From Mytilisepta virgata (taxonomy: Eukaryota; Mollusca; Bivalvia; Mytilida; Mytilidae), in NCBI GenBank assembly GCA_028015205.1, contig CM051517.1, positions 11,208,501-11,272,500 on the forward strand: a stretch of 64,000 bases of DNA, given 5' to 3'. Numbering within the stretch: the first letter of the stretch is position 1; every line of letters starts with the position of its first letter. The notes beneath the pieces are model-generated. The model was not told the origin of the DNA. It did no database searches and saw nothing but the letters and a program-made list of their open reading frames with translations. This document shows positions 23,801 to 32,700 of this stretch, piece after piece. Both the position numbers and the translations under genes were made by a program.

Positions 23801-25149
23801 GATAATTACAGCAACTCATGCAAAGGGTAATTAACATTCATATTATTATTTAAACAGGAAATATGGACATACTATTTGTAGTATTAAATTAATGTTGAAA
23901 GAATGTTTAATTATTGTTTTGTTTTTGGCAGTTACTTATTATTACTTGTATAAGCAAGTCAATTTTCATTTTGTAGATTTATAGATTTGTTTTATTTTAA
24001 TGAACAAAAATAAATCTAAAGGTTCAATGGAGCTTGAAGCAGAATCTAAAGTCCAGATATTTTGACATGGTGACATCAGTCCTCTAAATGGTGCAAAGCA
24101 AAATAAATATTACATTCATTATAATTCTGAAAAAAATACCATCTATGAAGATACTGTTTTGTCAGTGATGTCAGCAGATTAGGTAATGAAAACTTCATAC
24201 TGCATTCTAATAAGGTTTACAGTCAAATACTGGTACCTTGTACACCCAAGCTAAGGGAAATACTGAAACATTTTGAGAAATACAGTAGTTAGTAACTAAA
24301 AGATATTTCTGTAAAATAACTCAAGAACTAGTTTGACATTGTTATTCATGTTCCACTACAGTTATCGTAACTCGTATTCTATTTTTGGTTAAATTATGTT
24401 ATTTTCTAATTTATATACAAGGACATTATCCAAGAGCAAGGATAATTTTGTCAAATATTTCAGAATTTTTTGCAATGGGGAAACTACACAAAGACACAGC
24501 TATGTTTATGGTACAATGTGTGGAGAAAGTAGACATGACAGATGAACAGCTAATAAAGGTAGATAGAGTGACTCAGCTCAGATCAATCCTTATATGCTAT
24601 ATTTAAAAAAATACAACCAGGTACTTGATGGCATACTACTAAACAGATGAACTGATTTGGGTTTAGTTATCAATTTCAATGTATTGTTAGTATATCTGTA
24701 TCTTATCATATAATATATTTGCTGTTTTCCTTTATTTTATAAAAAAATTGCTCTGTCTTATATTTTATCTTAGAAAATCTTTAAAAAGAAAAAAGTTTCA
24801 TACTTTTCTTTAAGGAATTAAATTCATGTTTATGGAATTTTATTGACATGTAAAGGTATAGTCAAAGCACATTTTGTATGAAATACAGTAAAGCTTCATG
24901 CTGAAAATCATCCTCCCATGTAAATCCCAAAAATATCAAAACTTAACTTTTTATATAATATACTGTGGTTTCCAGGAAATAGCATCAAAGACTCGAGAGC
25001 TGATCAACAACTTAAAGTCACTGTCAGTTACAGGAGAGGACAATAAACAGTATATTACAATAGAAGTTTTACGAGAGAGAAAAATGACTCCTGCCACAGA
25101 AAATTTCTTATTTAACTTAGCAGCATGTGAAGGATTAGTACAAATATAA
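14849..25149 (+). CDS. DENND10: DENN domain-containing protein 10, complete coding sequence in eight exons
   Basis: DENND10 (FAM45A) is a short DENN-fold protein found with the Commander (CCC/retriever) endosomal recycling complex and linked to late-endosome traffic. Coding exons are 14849-14897, 17571-17767, 18164-18392, 19378-19495, 23355-23495, 23759-23826, 24422-24558 and 24976-25149. All introns are GT-AG and phases agree, giving 370 codons plus stop against about 357 in human. Matching blocks include ERDTNADVLWTWSYP, THFSLVLLTKDFNPEKY, FGLETILIYTAVLLKKR, PAFVWHRQNW, AMGKLHK and ATENFLFNLAA, in family order from u-DENN to the C-terminus. Exon 1 encodes MSAPISFISSKTAGLI and completes the E of ERDTN across the first splice. 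Head to head with EIF3A and convergent with FAHD2. Intron 1 holds a Penelope-like element, introns 3 and 4 large tandem-unit repeats. No coding defect is seen. Confidence 0.95.
14898..16070 (+). other. DENND10 intron 1, left part
   Basis: AT-rich, apparently unique sequence before the Penelope-like insertion. No exon or recognised repeat. Confidence 0.5.
16075..17470 (+). pseudogene. Penelope-like reverse transcriptase remnant in DENND10 intron 1
   Basis: Consecutive fragments in shifting frames give a recognisable reverse transcriptase order: a LPALYWIPKLHTNPFKQRYI block at about 16303-16365, AGSAKCSTEPLSK, a SGVNQLWILNNS region, a short GRNCPPLFADLFLYSYESDF block at 16782-16842, and the catalytic CYIDDVLSLNN near 16901-16935. 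Later pieces (YGVYVSRLI, YHDFRQRGLL, SLRKFYGRHH) reach about 17300. The F/Y-x-x-YIDD form and the PKLH block fit Penelope-like elements, which have a telomerase-related RT. No GIY-YIG endonuclease is visible. Frameshifts and stops show it is inactive. A 78-bp foreign segment interrupts it at 17112-17189. The class is less certain than its being a dead RT. Confidence 0.72.
17112..17189 (+). repeat. 78-bp segment shared with DENND10 intron 3
   Basis: Identical at 77 of 78 positions to 19187-19264, both starting GCATTTAGGTGTGTT and ending GGGCATACCATG. Here it sits inside the reverse transcriptase remnant, between VSRLI and the YHDFRQRG block. Confidence 0.88.
17571..17767 (+). CDS. DENND10: DENND10 coding exon 2
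   Basis: Acceptor TTTTAG ends at 17570, donor GT at 17768-17769. Encodes RDTNADVLWTWSYPNVTEEE through KRNWYYIFTCE and NLTK (start of the u-DENN part). Confidence 0.95.
17768..18163 (+). other. DENND10 intron 2
   Basis: 396-bp AT-rich intron; nothing recognised. Confidence 0.6.
18164..18392 (+). CDS. DENND10: DENND10 coding exon 3
   Basis: Acceptor TAG at 18161-18163, donor GT at 18393-18394. Encodes VTHFSLVLLTKDFNPEKY through DFDHKRAYMNSKLK. Ends in phase 1. Confidence 0.96.
18546..19295 (+). repeat. Tandem-unit repeat element in DENND10 intron 3
   Basis: About five imperfect units of roughly 110-160 bp, each with a version of GCATTTAGGTCCATTTCT followed by GAAACC-ATTGAG and then ATGCATGAGTGACT. 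It starts with GCCTCGTCCATGATAG and a GTCCATGCGTCTGT stretch and ends near TCTCTAGTTTTT, the outline shared by the other hairpin/tandem-unit families in this window. Confidence 0.7.
19378..19495 (+). CDS. DENND10: DENND10 coding exon 4
   Basis: Acceptor TTTTAG ends at 19377, donor GT at 19496-19497. Encodes IITTFGLETILIYTAVLLKK and RIAVYYPQNQLEQLLQFI (core DENN strand-helix segment). Confidence 0.96.
20219..21234 (+). mobile_element. GGCCGGGTTGC element, copy 1 (DENND10 intron 4)
   Basis: Begins GGCCGGGTTGC at 20220 and has the inverse GCAACCCGGCC near its end (21201-21211), followed by TTTGTGTCTTTGACCCA. Next to the 5' end are a TTGCACAGAGTGCAA hairpin and a GGGCGGGCGG simple repeat, then units of 181 bp (starts at 20316, 20498, 20679, 20860 and 21041), each beginning GGGTACCTATTTTGTG. 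A unique 3' part contains TCGTACACCAACATAC. No transposase. Short inverted ends, a hairpin, tandem units and T-rich flanks would suit a non-autonomous Helentron-like (HINE) element; that class is an inference. Confidence 0.75.
21235..22591 (+). mobile_element. GGCCGGGTTGC element, copy 2, abutting copy 1
   Basis: Same ends and 3' part as copy 1, starting exactly where copy 1 ends (shared TTTGACCCATTTTT/GGCCGGG junction). It carries about six 181-bp units against four to five in copy 1, so unit number varies between adjacent copies. The last unit is diverged (AATCTTTTAATACATATTG), a feature shared with the copy at 47460. Confidence 0.78.
22685..23270 (+). mobile_element. AGCTCACCTG-family tandem-unit element (DENND10 intron 4)
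   Basis: Starts AGCTCACCTGG with a short hairpin, then GTCCGTCTGTAAAC, then units with TCTTCTCTAAAACTACTTGG and GGCCGCC. Ends CCAGGTGAGCAATACAGGC followed by TCTAGTTTTT. No coding capacity. The same ends occur at 56056, 61631 and (partly) 53000, 26680 and 59990. Confidence 0.75.
23355..23495 (+). CDS. DENND10: DENND10 coding exon 5
   Basis: Acceptor CCAG ends at 23354, donor GT at 23496-23497. Encodes SLPAFVWHRQNWDIAYPYVE through NSYVAGFTDASVEG. Confidence 0.96.
23759..23826 (+). CDS. DENND10: DENND10 coding exon 6
   Basis: Acceptor TTTCAG ends at 23758, donor GT at 23827-23828. Encodes TDLYDLYVNPSTSQIITATH and AK; phases 1 and 1 fit the exons on either side. Confidence 0.92.
24422..24558 (+). 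CDS. DENND10: DENND10 coding exon 7
   Basis: Acceptor ACAAG ends at 24421, donor GT at 24559-24560. Encodes HYPRARIILSNISEFFAMGK followed by LHKDTAMFMVQCVEK. Confidence 0.93.
24976..25149 (+). CDS. DENND10: DENND10 terminal coding exon 8
   Basis: Acceptor TTTCCAG ends at 24975, stop TAA at 25147-25149. Encodes EIASKTRELINNLKSL through PATENFLFNLAACEGLVQI. Confidence 0.96.
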   Translation, partial: EIASKTRELINNLKSLSVTGEDNKQYITIEVLRERKMTPATENFLFNLAACEGLVQI

Positions 25150-26650
25150 AACTGTAACATGGAACATAGCTGTTACATTGTGTATATATTACTGTGGATT
25201 CCTTGATGTTTCATTGATGCAAGGAATACACACATTTTATTATTTGATACATATATATAAAGTATGTATGATAATGCTAGAAAATAGCAAAATGGGAAAA
25301 ATTTGTATCACAGCAACTTATTTATATTGCTTTGTCTTGACAGATTAGCATGTTTCTCAAATTCTTTGTTAATTTAACCCCTTTTGTACCTGTTGTTTAT
25401 TAAAAATTTAACCAGTGTCTGGTTGCAGATGATGTCAGTCAATTGTCTGTTAAAACAAAAGGTCAGAACCAGTAAGAATGACTTTTACATTTGGATTTCT
25501 CAGAATCGATCAGAAACACCATAGAAACAAATTAACATGTTGAGCAAGTTTATGATGTAACAAACAGGAATGGAGTGGCACAAGAAAGGAATTTTAGTTT
25601 AATAAATATGAAAATTTACTCAATAATCATTAGAAAACAGATTCTTACATTGTAACTTGAGGATTATCATATTAATCAAATCTCGATAGTTAAATTATCG
25701 AATTTTAATGTCTGAGCCTTGATAATATAACTATCGTGATTAGATAAATACGATAATCCTATGGAAATAATATACCGGGTAAGAATTTATATTCAAATGG
25801 TATAATTATTGTCAGGTTTTGGAAAAGATATTTTTTTTCTTTAATTGTGTTCTTTAACTCTTAAATACTATATACATATAATTAATCATGTTTGCTGTCT
25901 ATCATTTTCTGACTTAAATGTATCAATATGAAATAATGAAATGAGAATATGCATTAGAAAATATTGTTTCATGTGATTAATTTAACATGTTAGTTGTTTT
26001 AAAATGCATCAAAATCCCATTAAACTTGATTGTTATTTGTAACTGTTTTAAAATATTCTGTATCTTTAACTCTTTTATTTTGCTTTTTTCTTTAAGGAAT
26101 TATTTTGTGCATATGTGTACATGAATAATATATTCTAACTTACAGCTGAACTTTACAGTCCATTGTAATTTAACAAATTATAGTAAAGAAGAGACTTTAT
26201 GAGTTCTCTTACATGTCATATTGGTATATCTGTTTTTGTTTTACAAATAAATACAACTTTGAATTAAACAGTAATCTCTCAAATACCTGGTTATAACAAA
26301 CTCCTTTGTAAACCCTTTTGTTAAAATTTCTCTTTATCAGAACTTTGACTATTCAAACCTCTCTATCAAGCAAATGATTTTTGTTGATCAATTTGGTAAT
26401 CAAAAACTGATGTTCTACTCTATTAGTGTTAAGTCAGGTACAGCCAAAGATGTTGATAATAAATTAATATTAAAGAAATATATTTTTTTCATGTATTGTT
26501 ATTGATGTGAAATTGAGATTAAAGGAATAATTTTACAAATGTTATTATGCAAATAAAATTTTATATGATAATAATGATCTTTATTTAATATATCCACACT
26601 CTAAAATAGCTAGCATTCTGTACTGTCACAAAGTTTATTATCCTGTTAAT
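25150..26650 (+). other. DENND10 3' flank
   Basis: Contains several AATAAA hexamers (for example 25601-25606 and 26246-26251), one of which may end the transcript, and an inverted repeat at about 25683-25742 (CGATAGTTAAATTATC against GATAATATAACTATCG). Otherwise AT-rich and unrecognised. Confidence 0.4.
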
Positions 26651-26679
26651 TAGTGTTTTTAATATAATTTTTTTTCAAG

Positions 26680-27245
26680 ATGGTGGCCAAGCTAAAAATA
26701 GAAATATAGGGGGTCAAAATTTTAAAAATCTTCTCCTCTGAAGCTACTATGCAAATCTCAGCCAAACTTTGCTGAAATGATCCTTCCAAAAATGTGTCCG
26801 ATGGTCCAGACATCTGCCCAAGATGGCTGGACCTCAGTGGAACTTAGTTAACATAGAACACTATGGGAAATTCACATAAAAATCTTCTTGTCTGAAACTA
26901 CTTGCCCAATTAGAACCAAAGTATGGTGGAATGGTCATAAGGTGGTCTTCTTTCAAAAGTATGTCTAATGGCCCTGACCTCCAAGCAAGTTGGCTGCCAC
27001 AGCTGAACTTAGTTTAACATAGGACCCTATGGGGAATTCATTTAAAAGTCTTCCTGTCTGAAACTACTGAGCTAATTGCAACCAAACTTCGCAGCAATGG
27101 TCCTTAGATGGTCCTCTTTCAGAATTGTGTCTGTTGACCCAAACTATCAACTAAGATGGCGACCACAGCTGAACTGGGAACTGGTCGCTATATGTTATAG
27201 GCAATGCACTATCAGGTGAGCGATACAGCTCCTGGGAGCCTCTGG
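26680..27245 (+). repeat. AGCTCACCTG-family element, 5'-truncated
   Basis: Three to four units of about 145 bp with AAGATGGCTGG/AAGATGGCGACC and GTCTGAAACTACTG, ending CAGGTGAGCGATACAGCTCC and GAGCCTCTGGTT. The hairpin start is missing. Confidence 0.7.
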
Positions 27246-27611
27246 TTAAAGTAATTTTAGAAATACCAACTTTCAATCAGTATTGCTGTAATTACCTATA
27301 ACAATAATGAAATTAAGTAATAATAATTTTAAAATATCTTCTCCTTTTAAGCTATCTGACAGGGTGGATGTCTATAACCATGTGTATGTCACAAAATCTA
27401 GGGAATACGTCATCATTGTTTCATGCCTGAAGAAAACAGTAAATGTTAGAAGTTCCTTGGTTTCTGTAAAGAAAAATTGATGAAATATATACAAATATTT
27501 TGCAGATGCAAAAAATTGCTACATAACACCTCTGTTCTTTGTTTCCATTTGATCTGTGTTTAACCACTGACACAAGATGTAGAGGGGATGGTAGAGATCT
27601 CTCGTTGTTAT

Positions 27612-27860
27612 TATACCCCCCACAAATAAAGTTTAGGGGGTATATAGGAATCACCTTGTCTGTCCGTCCATCCATGTACCTTGTAAGCGCAAATCCTAAA
27701 CCGTTCAATGGACTTTGATGAAATTTTATATGAAGGTTTGGCATCATATGTTGATGTGCATGAAGCAAGATCATTATTGCTGGATGCTTGCAAAGGGAGA
27801 TAATCCTACTTAAGGGTTTTACATGTTTAAAGCTTGTAAGCGCAACTCCTAGTATTGCAA
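27612..27860 (+). repeat. TATACCCCC-hairpin repeat element
   Basis: Hairpin TATACCCCC ... GGGGGTATA (27612-27644), then ACCTTGTCTGTCCGTCCATCC, then one unit containing GTAAGCGCAAATCCTAAACC and part of a second. A minus-strand frame of 117 residues across this region is a by-product. Confidence 0.7.
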
Positions 27861-27950
27861 GCAGGAGTTATCACTCTGAGGTCACTCACAGTTCTACTTT
27901 TATTAGAGATTTATTCCTCCTTTCACAAAGATTGTAATAACAGATTGTAA

Positions 27951-28232
27951 GGGAGCAACTATTTGATTTTTTATGTTGGGGCTAGGATCAAATGTTTAAT
28001 CCTGCCTATTTTTTCATCAAAATTTGATCCTGATTTTTTTTTTATGGCCTCTATTGTGGTCTAAATTTTTATTTTCATGTAAACCTCCAAAAAAAATCCT
28101 GATTGACACATTGTCCTGCATTTTTTTTCACACCTAAAGTGATCCTGTCTTTTTATTTTGCCAAAAACCTGGTCCTGCCTTGTTATTTCAAATTTGATCC
28201 TAGCCCCCCATAAAAATCAAATGGTTGCTCCC
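27951..28232. mobile_element. 282-bp Harbinger-like MITE
   Basis: Terminal inverted repeats of about 40 bp (GGGAGCAACTATTTGATTTT against the complement of the right end) bounded by TAA at 27948-27950 and 28233-28235. A 3-bp TAA target duplication with GGG-starting ends is typical of PIF/Harbinger MITEs. The interior holds short runs of GATCCTG-type text and no coding sequence. Confidence 0.75.
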
Positions 28233-28365
28233 TAAGTTTGATGTAATTGTAAATTGAATGTGAAGCACTGAGGTCATGCTTATGATTAATTGTACATTGT
28301 GTGATTCTTTATGAAACAGTGGCCTGTAGTTTTGTATTAACCATTTTCCTTTGAGTTGCAATGTC

Positions 28366-28441
28366 AGGTATCAGATAATCTTTATTCTATGTCCAAGTGC
28401 TTAGTGAGGCAAGACATTTAGTGTGTCCACTCTTGTTTCAT
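28366..28441 (+). repeat. Dispersed repeat 3' end fragment
   Basis: Matches 48679-48752 (both contain TATCAGATAATC, ATTCTRTGTCCA and GTGTGTCCACTCTTGTT). It appears to be the shared tail of the tandem-unit family at 43600-44580. Confidence 0.6.
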
Positions 28442-28558
28442 ACAGGTTATTACTTATGCAAAATAATAACATGTACATTTAAATGACATATATTTAAACC
28501 TGTGTGTTTATCATTGTTTATCATCAAAATAATGTTTATCCAAAATTCTTTCATTTTT

Positions 28559-28992
28559 GGCCTGGATACACAGAGTGAAATCTTGGTTATTATATAGTAT
28601 GGTGAAAGTAGGGTACCTATTTTGTATAATCAACTCATCCCACAGTTTTCAATCCAGAGCCTTCAAACTTGGTAAAGTGTTTGTATATATAATGAACATG
28701 TGTATCTCCTATTATGGATACAATTGGAACATTTCTGCAGAATTTACGGATTGTGAAACAGTCAGTTTTTAGCAACATTCTTTAAAGAGGGTACCTATTT
28801 TGTGTAATCAACTCCTCCTACAGTTTTCCGATTATTTATACATTAGGAACATTTTTGCAGAATTGCCAGTTGCTGTAACATTACATATTCTTATAGTCTT
28901 CATTTCATCAATTACAATAACATTTACAAATTTCCACTCCTTAGTCATTGTTAAGTAATGTAACCCAGCCATTTGATTCTTTGACCCATTTT
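28559..28992 (+). mobile_element. GGCCGGGTTGC element, decayed copy
   Basis: Diverged ends (GGCCTGGATACACAGAG; GTAACCCAGCCA followed by TTTGACCCATTTT) and two diverged units with GGGTACCTATTTTGT. An older member of the family at 20219, 21235 and 47460. Confidence 0.65.
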
Positions 28993-29489
28993 CTAACATA
29001 TATACAAGCTGAAAATATTATAAGTAGAATATAAACCATTTCTCCTCTGGGTATCATTACAAAATGGTTCATACAATCATTTACACACACGTGTACAAAT
29101 AGGTTTAAGTTAAATTAAATAGTTATGATAATGGAACATTTGTCTGAAACATCTGATGCAAGTCACTCAAGCCTAAAATAGTGTCCAAGTCAGCTAGCAG
29201 GCTCAAGGTTTGGGTACAGGTTTCAGATTGGCATGTACCCATTAAGAACTATTCATAGACTAAATATGGTGGTATTACAGTTGCTGAGAAATGGACTTAA
29301 TTATGAAACTTGGATGCAGATTTTAAGTGTAGGTATTATGTGTACAAAGCTATTAAGGTTTTAAAAAAGTTTCAAAAAGTTTAGGCCATTGCCAGAAAGT
29401 AATACCTATATCTCACCTTTTTTGACAAATGTCACAGGTAAGACAAAATGGATTTTGTATCTACTACACTTCAAATGCTAAGCAATTAT

Positions 29490-29495
29490 TTTATT
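29490..29495 (-). promoter_or_regulatory. Candidate FAHD2 polyadenylation signal
   Basis: AATAAA on the minus strand, 204 bp past the stop. Plausible by position only; AT-rich DNA gives such hexamers by chance. Confidence 0.3.
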
Positions 29496-29698
29496 TAAAA
29501 AAACTATTGCAATTTTAGAAATTTCATATTTCTGTTAAATTAAACAACTTCCTTGTACGTCAATTATCTTATGAACAATACATAAAAAAAAACTTTTTAA
29601 TAATATAAAACTGTTTTCCACAATCTTTCCTCCCGATTTCTAGCACTACCTCTTGGATATAACCATTTTATCTTTGATCATTTCTCTAGTACAGGATT

Positions 29699-29761
29699 TC
29701 AAACAACTCTATTGACCACTTTTCCAATTTGGTCAATTTCACATTCTACTACGTCACCTTT
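29699..29761 (-). CDS. FAHD2: FAHD2 terminal coding exon 7
   Basis: Acceptor TTTCAG ends at 29762, stop TGA at 29701-29699. Encodes [20 protein letters not shown], matching the C-terminal strands of FAH-fold proteins (human KGDEVQCEIEELG from memory). Confidence 0.93.
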   Translation of the reverse strand, partial: KGDVVECEIDQIGKVVNRVV

Positions 29762-32700
29762 CTGAAAAAAGAAGATGGCAGTATTATCACACAGCACATG
29801 TTAACCTTTAAAAAATGATACCATACCAGTATATAGTATATTTTATGTATCACTAATAACATTATCTAACAATTGATTATAATTATAAATGGAACAAGTT
29901 GTCCCTGGATGAGTTACATTAAGATAAAAGGAAATTATATTTTACAGGTAGGCAAATATATGGATTGATGGCGTGACAGATAGATGGATTGACACAATGA
30001 CAAATCCACATATTGACATATTGACATAATCGACGGTTAGACATATTGAAAGACCGACACACTGGCAAATTGACAGACAGAAAATGACAAGTCAACAGAT
30101 ACCCATAAACACATTGACTATGTTGACATTTCTGTCTTCTGATAGACAAATCAGGAAGTCGATCAATTGAGAGATATGTTCATTAACAAATTTACATGTT
30201 ATTTCCTTGATAGATTAATACAAATGTATAGGTATATAGACAAATTTATGCTCAACCTTCTGGATCACTTCATGTCACTCCCAGTTTTCAGTTTGTGTTC
30301 ACATTGAAGTGCTTTACTTATTATGCATTCTTCTGATTCTGTTTGCTGTGTGTGTTTTTTACTCCATTGGTTGTGTCTTTGTGTTATTTGTTTGCTATGT
30401 TTGGATTTTGGTTTTTTTTTTTAATTTGCCCAAATCTTTTATTGTTTCAGTACTCTTTTGCAAATATCTAAAAAATGATTGTATATCAGAGTTCTTGCCA
30501 TGTGTGGTGATGATAGAAAAAAAAAGAAACCTTAGTTTTTTGTTAATTCTGCTTTTTAAAATTTTCTGACAATTTTTTCATTCTCAATAGCACTTTCCCA
30601 AAATTAATACCTGAAACCATCCAAATGTAAAATTACAATTTCATTCAGAGTTCTTTCCCTTTACAGTTATTGTACTGTTTGTCTGATGTACACACTCATT
30701 GGCTCTTAATGATAAGTATTTATTTTATCCATTCAAATTTTAAAGGGGGCTTTGGTGGCCATGTGGTCTAGGTAGTTCGTCATGACTACTAATGATCACT
30801 AGCCTGTCAATGCTGAGGTAGTGAGTTTGAATCTCACCTGTGGTGGGGTGTGTTTGACTCTGATCTTAATTGACAAGGATTGCCAATTTTCCCACCGAAG
30901 GTCGGTGGTTCTCTCCAGGTACTCGGGCTTCCTCCACCAATAAAAACTGGCCGCCGCGAAATAGCCAAATGTGCTGAAAATGGCGTAAAATCCCAACTAA
31001 ACAAACAAACCAACAAATTTTAAAGCAATCTATGCAATTTTTAAATTCTAAAATGGCTTGCGAAAATTATGTTTTAAACAAGTTTTTAATATAGCTTCTT
31101 TACATTGAAAATATCCTTATATGCCAACTATGAGCTGTTTTCACTGAGCAATGCAAATGTGCTCACAATCATTTTTGACCATGGTTCATAACAGACTCTT
31201 AAACTTCAAATTCCATAACTTTTCAATGACATTTCATTCATTACTTTTCCATATCTCATTGAAGATCATTTTAATGCTTATCTTTAACAGAGACAGTTTA
31301 AAACACACTTATTACTAATGCCCTAAATAACAAAGCAAAGAAGTAGAGATCAAGAAATCAGGAATAACCTAAACAAAATGTTGATAACAGTGAAGAATAA
31401 GTCAATTTAAAAATAACAAATATGCAAATTAAGATTTTAATTTCAAAGTTCACATAGACTGGTTAGAAAACAATGAAATTCAAGTATGTTTCAATGACAA
31501 AGCCTTAAAGTCCATGACTTTCAAGCACTCTACCTGCTTCTCAACAACTTTCAAAGACTTTCCATGACCTGTATGAACCATGTTAACATATCTTGTGAAG
31601 TGGGATAGGCCAATAAACTTTTATGTCCTATTACATGTATATGTTTATAGTGTTCGATTGCATTCAATATTTGACAAAAACATAAAAAGCTTTAATCTGT
31701 TATCTTTTGTTTAGTGGTGGTATTCTACCTGTGGTTATATTCTGCTGGTGGTTATAACTATACAGTGATATTCTTAATTTTGTTTAAAAATATGAAAATC
31801 TTGACAATTTTTAAAGGTGTCCTAAAAAAAAACTACACCTCAGATGTACCCTGGTAATTGTTAAAACTTTGAACTAATTGTAAATTTTATCAAATAAATA
31901 TTATTCAAATAAAATTCAAATTCATTTATCCCGCAGATTGAATTTTATACCCATTGAATAATATTCTGAACAATTCAGCATTGACGGCACATCTGTCAAA
32001 ATGTGACTGGTAAACATTCCTGGTTGTCAAAATGATATCACTGGAATCATCTGAACTAAAGAAACTAGTTTCAAATAAAGATATCTGCCCCTGTTATGAT
32101 AATTCCTATATACCATGCATGGCTTGGTCATGAATAAAAAACTAACCTTTAGATATTCAGGAGGTTTCCTGAATACACCTACACCAGGTGGTGTCCCAGT
32201 TAAAATCAGGTCACCAGCTTTTAATGTCATAAACCTGAAATAATTATCATATATATAAATGTTAATACAATTTACAATTTTACTCTAAGTGTATGCATAC
32301 CATTGTTTATACATAATGTTATGCTAATGAAATTCATATCAATTTGGACCATGGTGAAAGATATTCCAAAGCACAAAACATTTTGAGCAACTTATTATAT
32401 CGTTGAAAAAGAAATAGTTTATCCCAATAAAAGACAAATCATGGTAAGAACCAATAGAAATAACTAAAATATATGTCTTTGCATAAACAAATAATAAAAA
32501 CAAAAAGAAGTAGAAAAAAAATATGCCTATAAACATAACAAATGAATTATTTGACAAAACTGACAAATATCACAGATATGCATGTAAACAAAGAAACTAA
32601 ACTAATTTATTAAAAGTATTACATGTGTATCAACTGAAATAACATAATATAAAATATAAGATGTGTACTGATTAAAAGTAAATATAAATTGAAAAGACAA

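Noticed and set aside
27421..27793. 117- and 60-residue minus-strand frames
   Set aside because: They overlap the TATACCCCC-hairpin repeat (GTCTGTCCGTCC), a dispersed non-coding element.
30309..30569. Hydrophobic 86-residue plus-strand frame resembling a membrane protein
   Set aside because: T-rich intronic DNA gives Leu/Phe/Val runs by chance; there is no family match, and it is antisense in FAHD2 intron 6.
30799..31016. Two overlapping minus-strand frames of 60-65 residues
   Set aside because: Both lie wholly inside a SINE.
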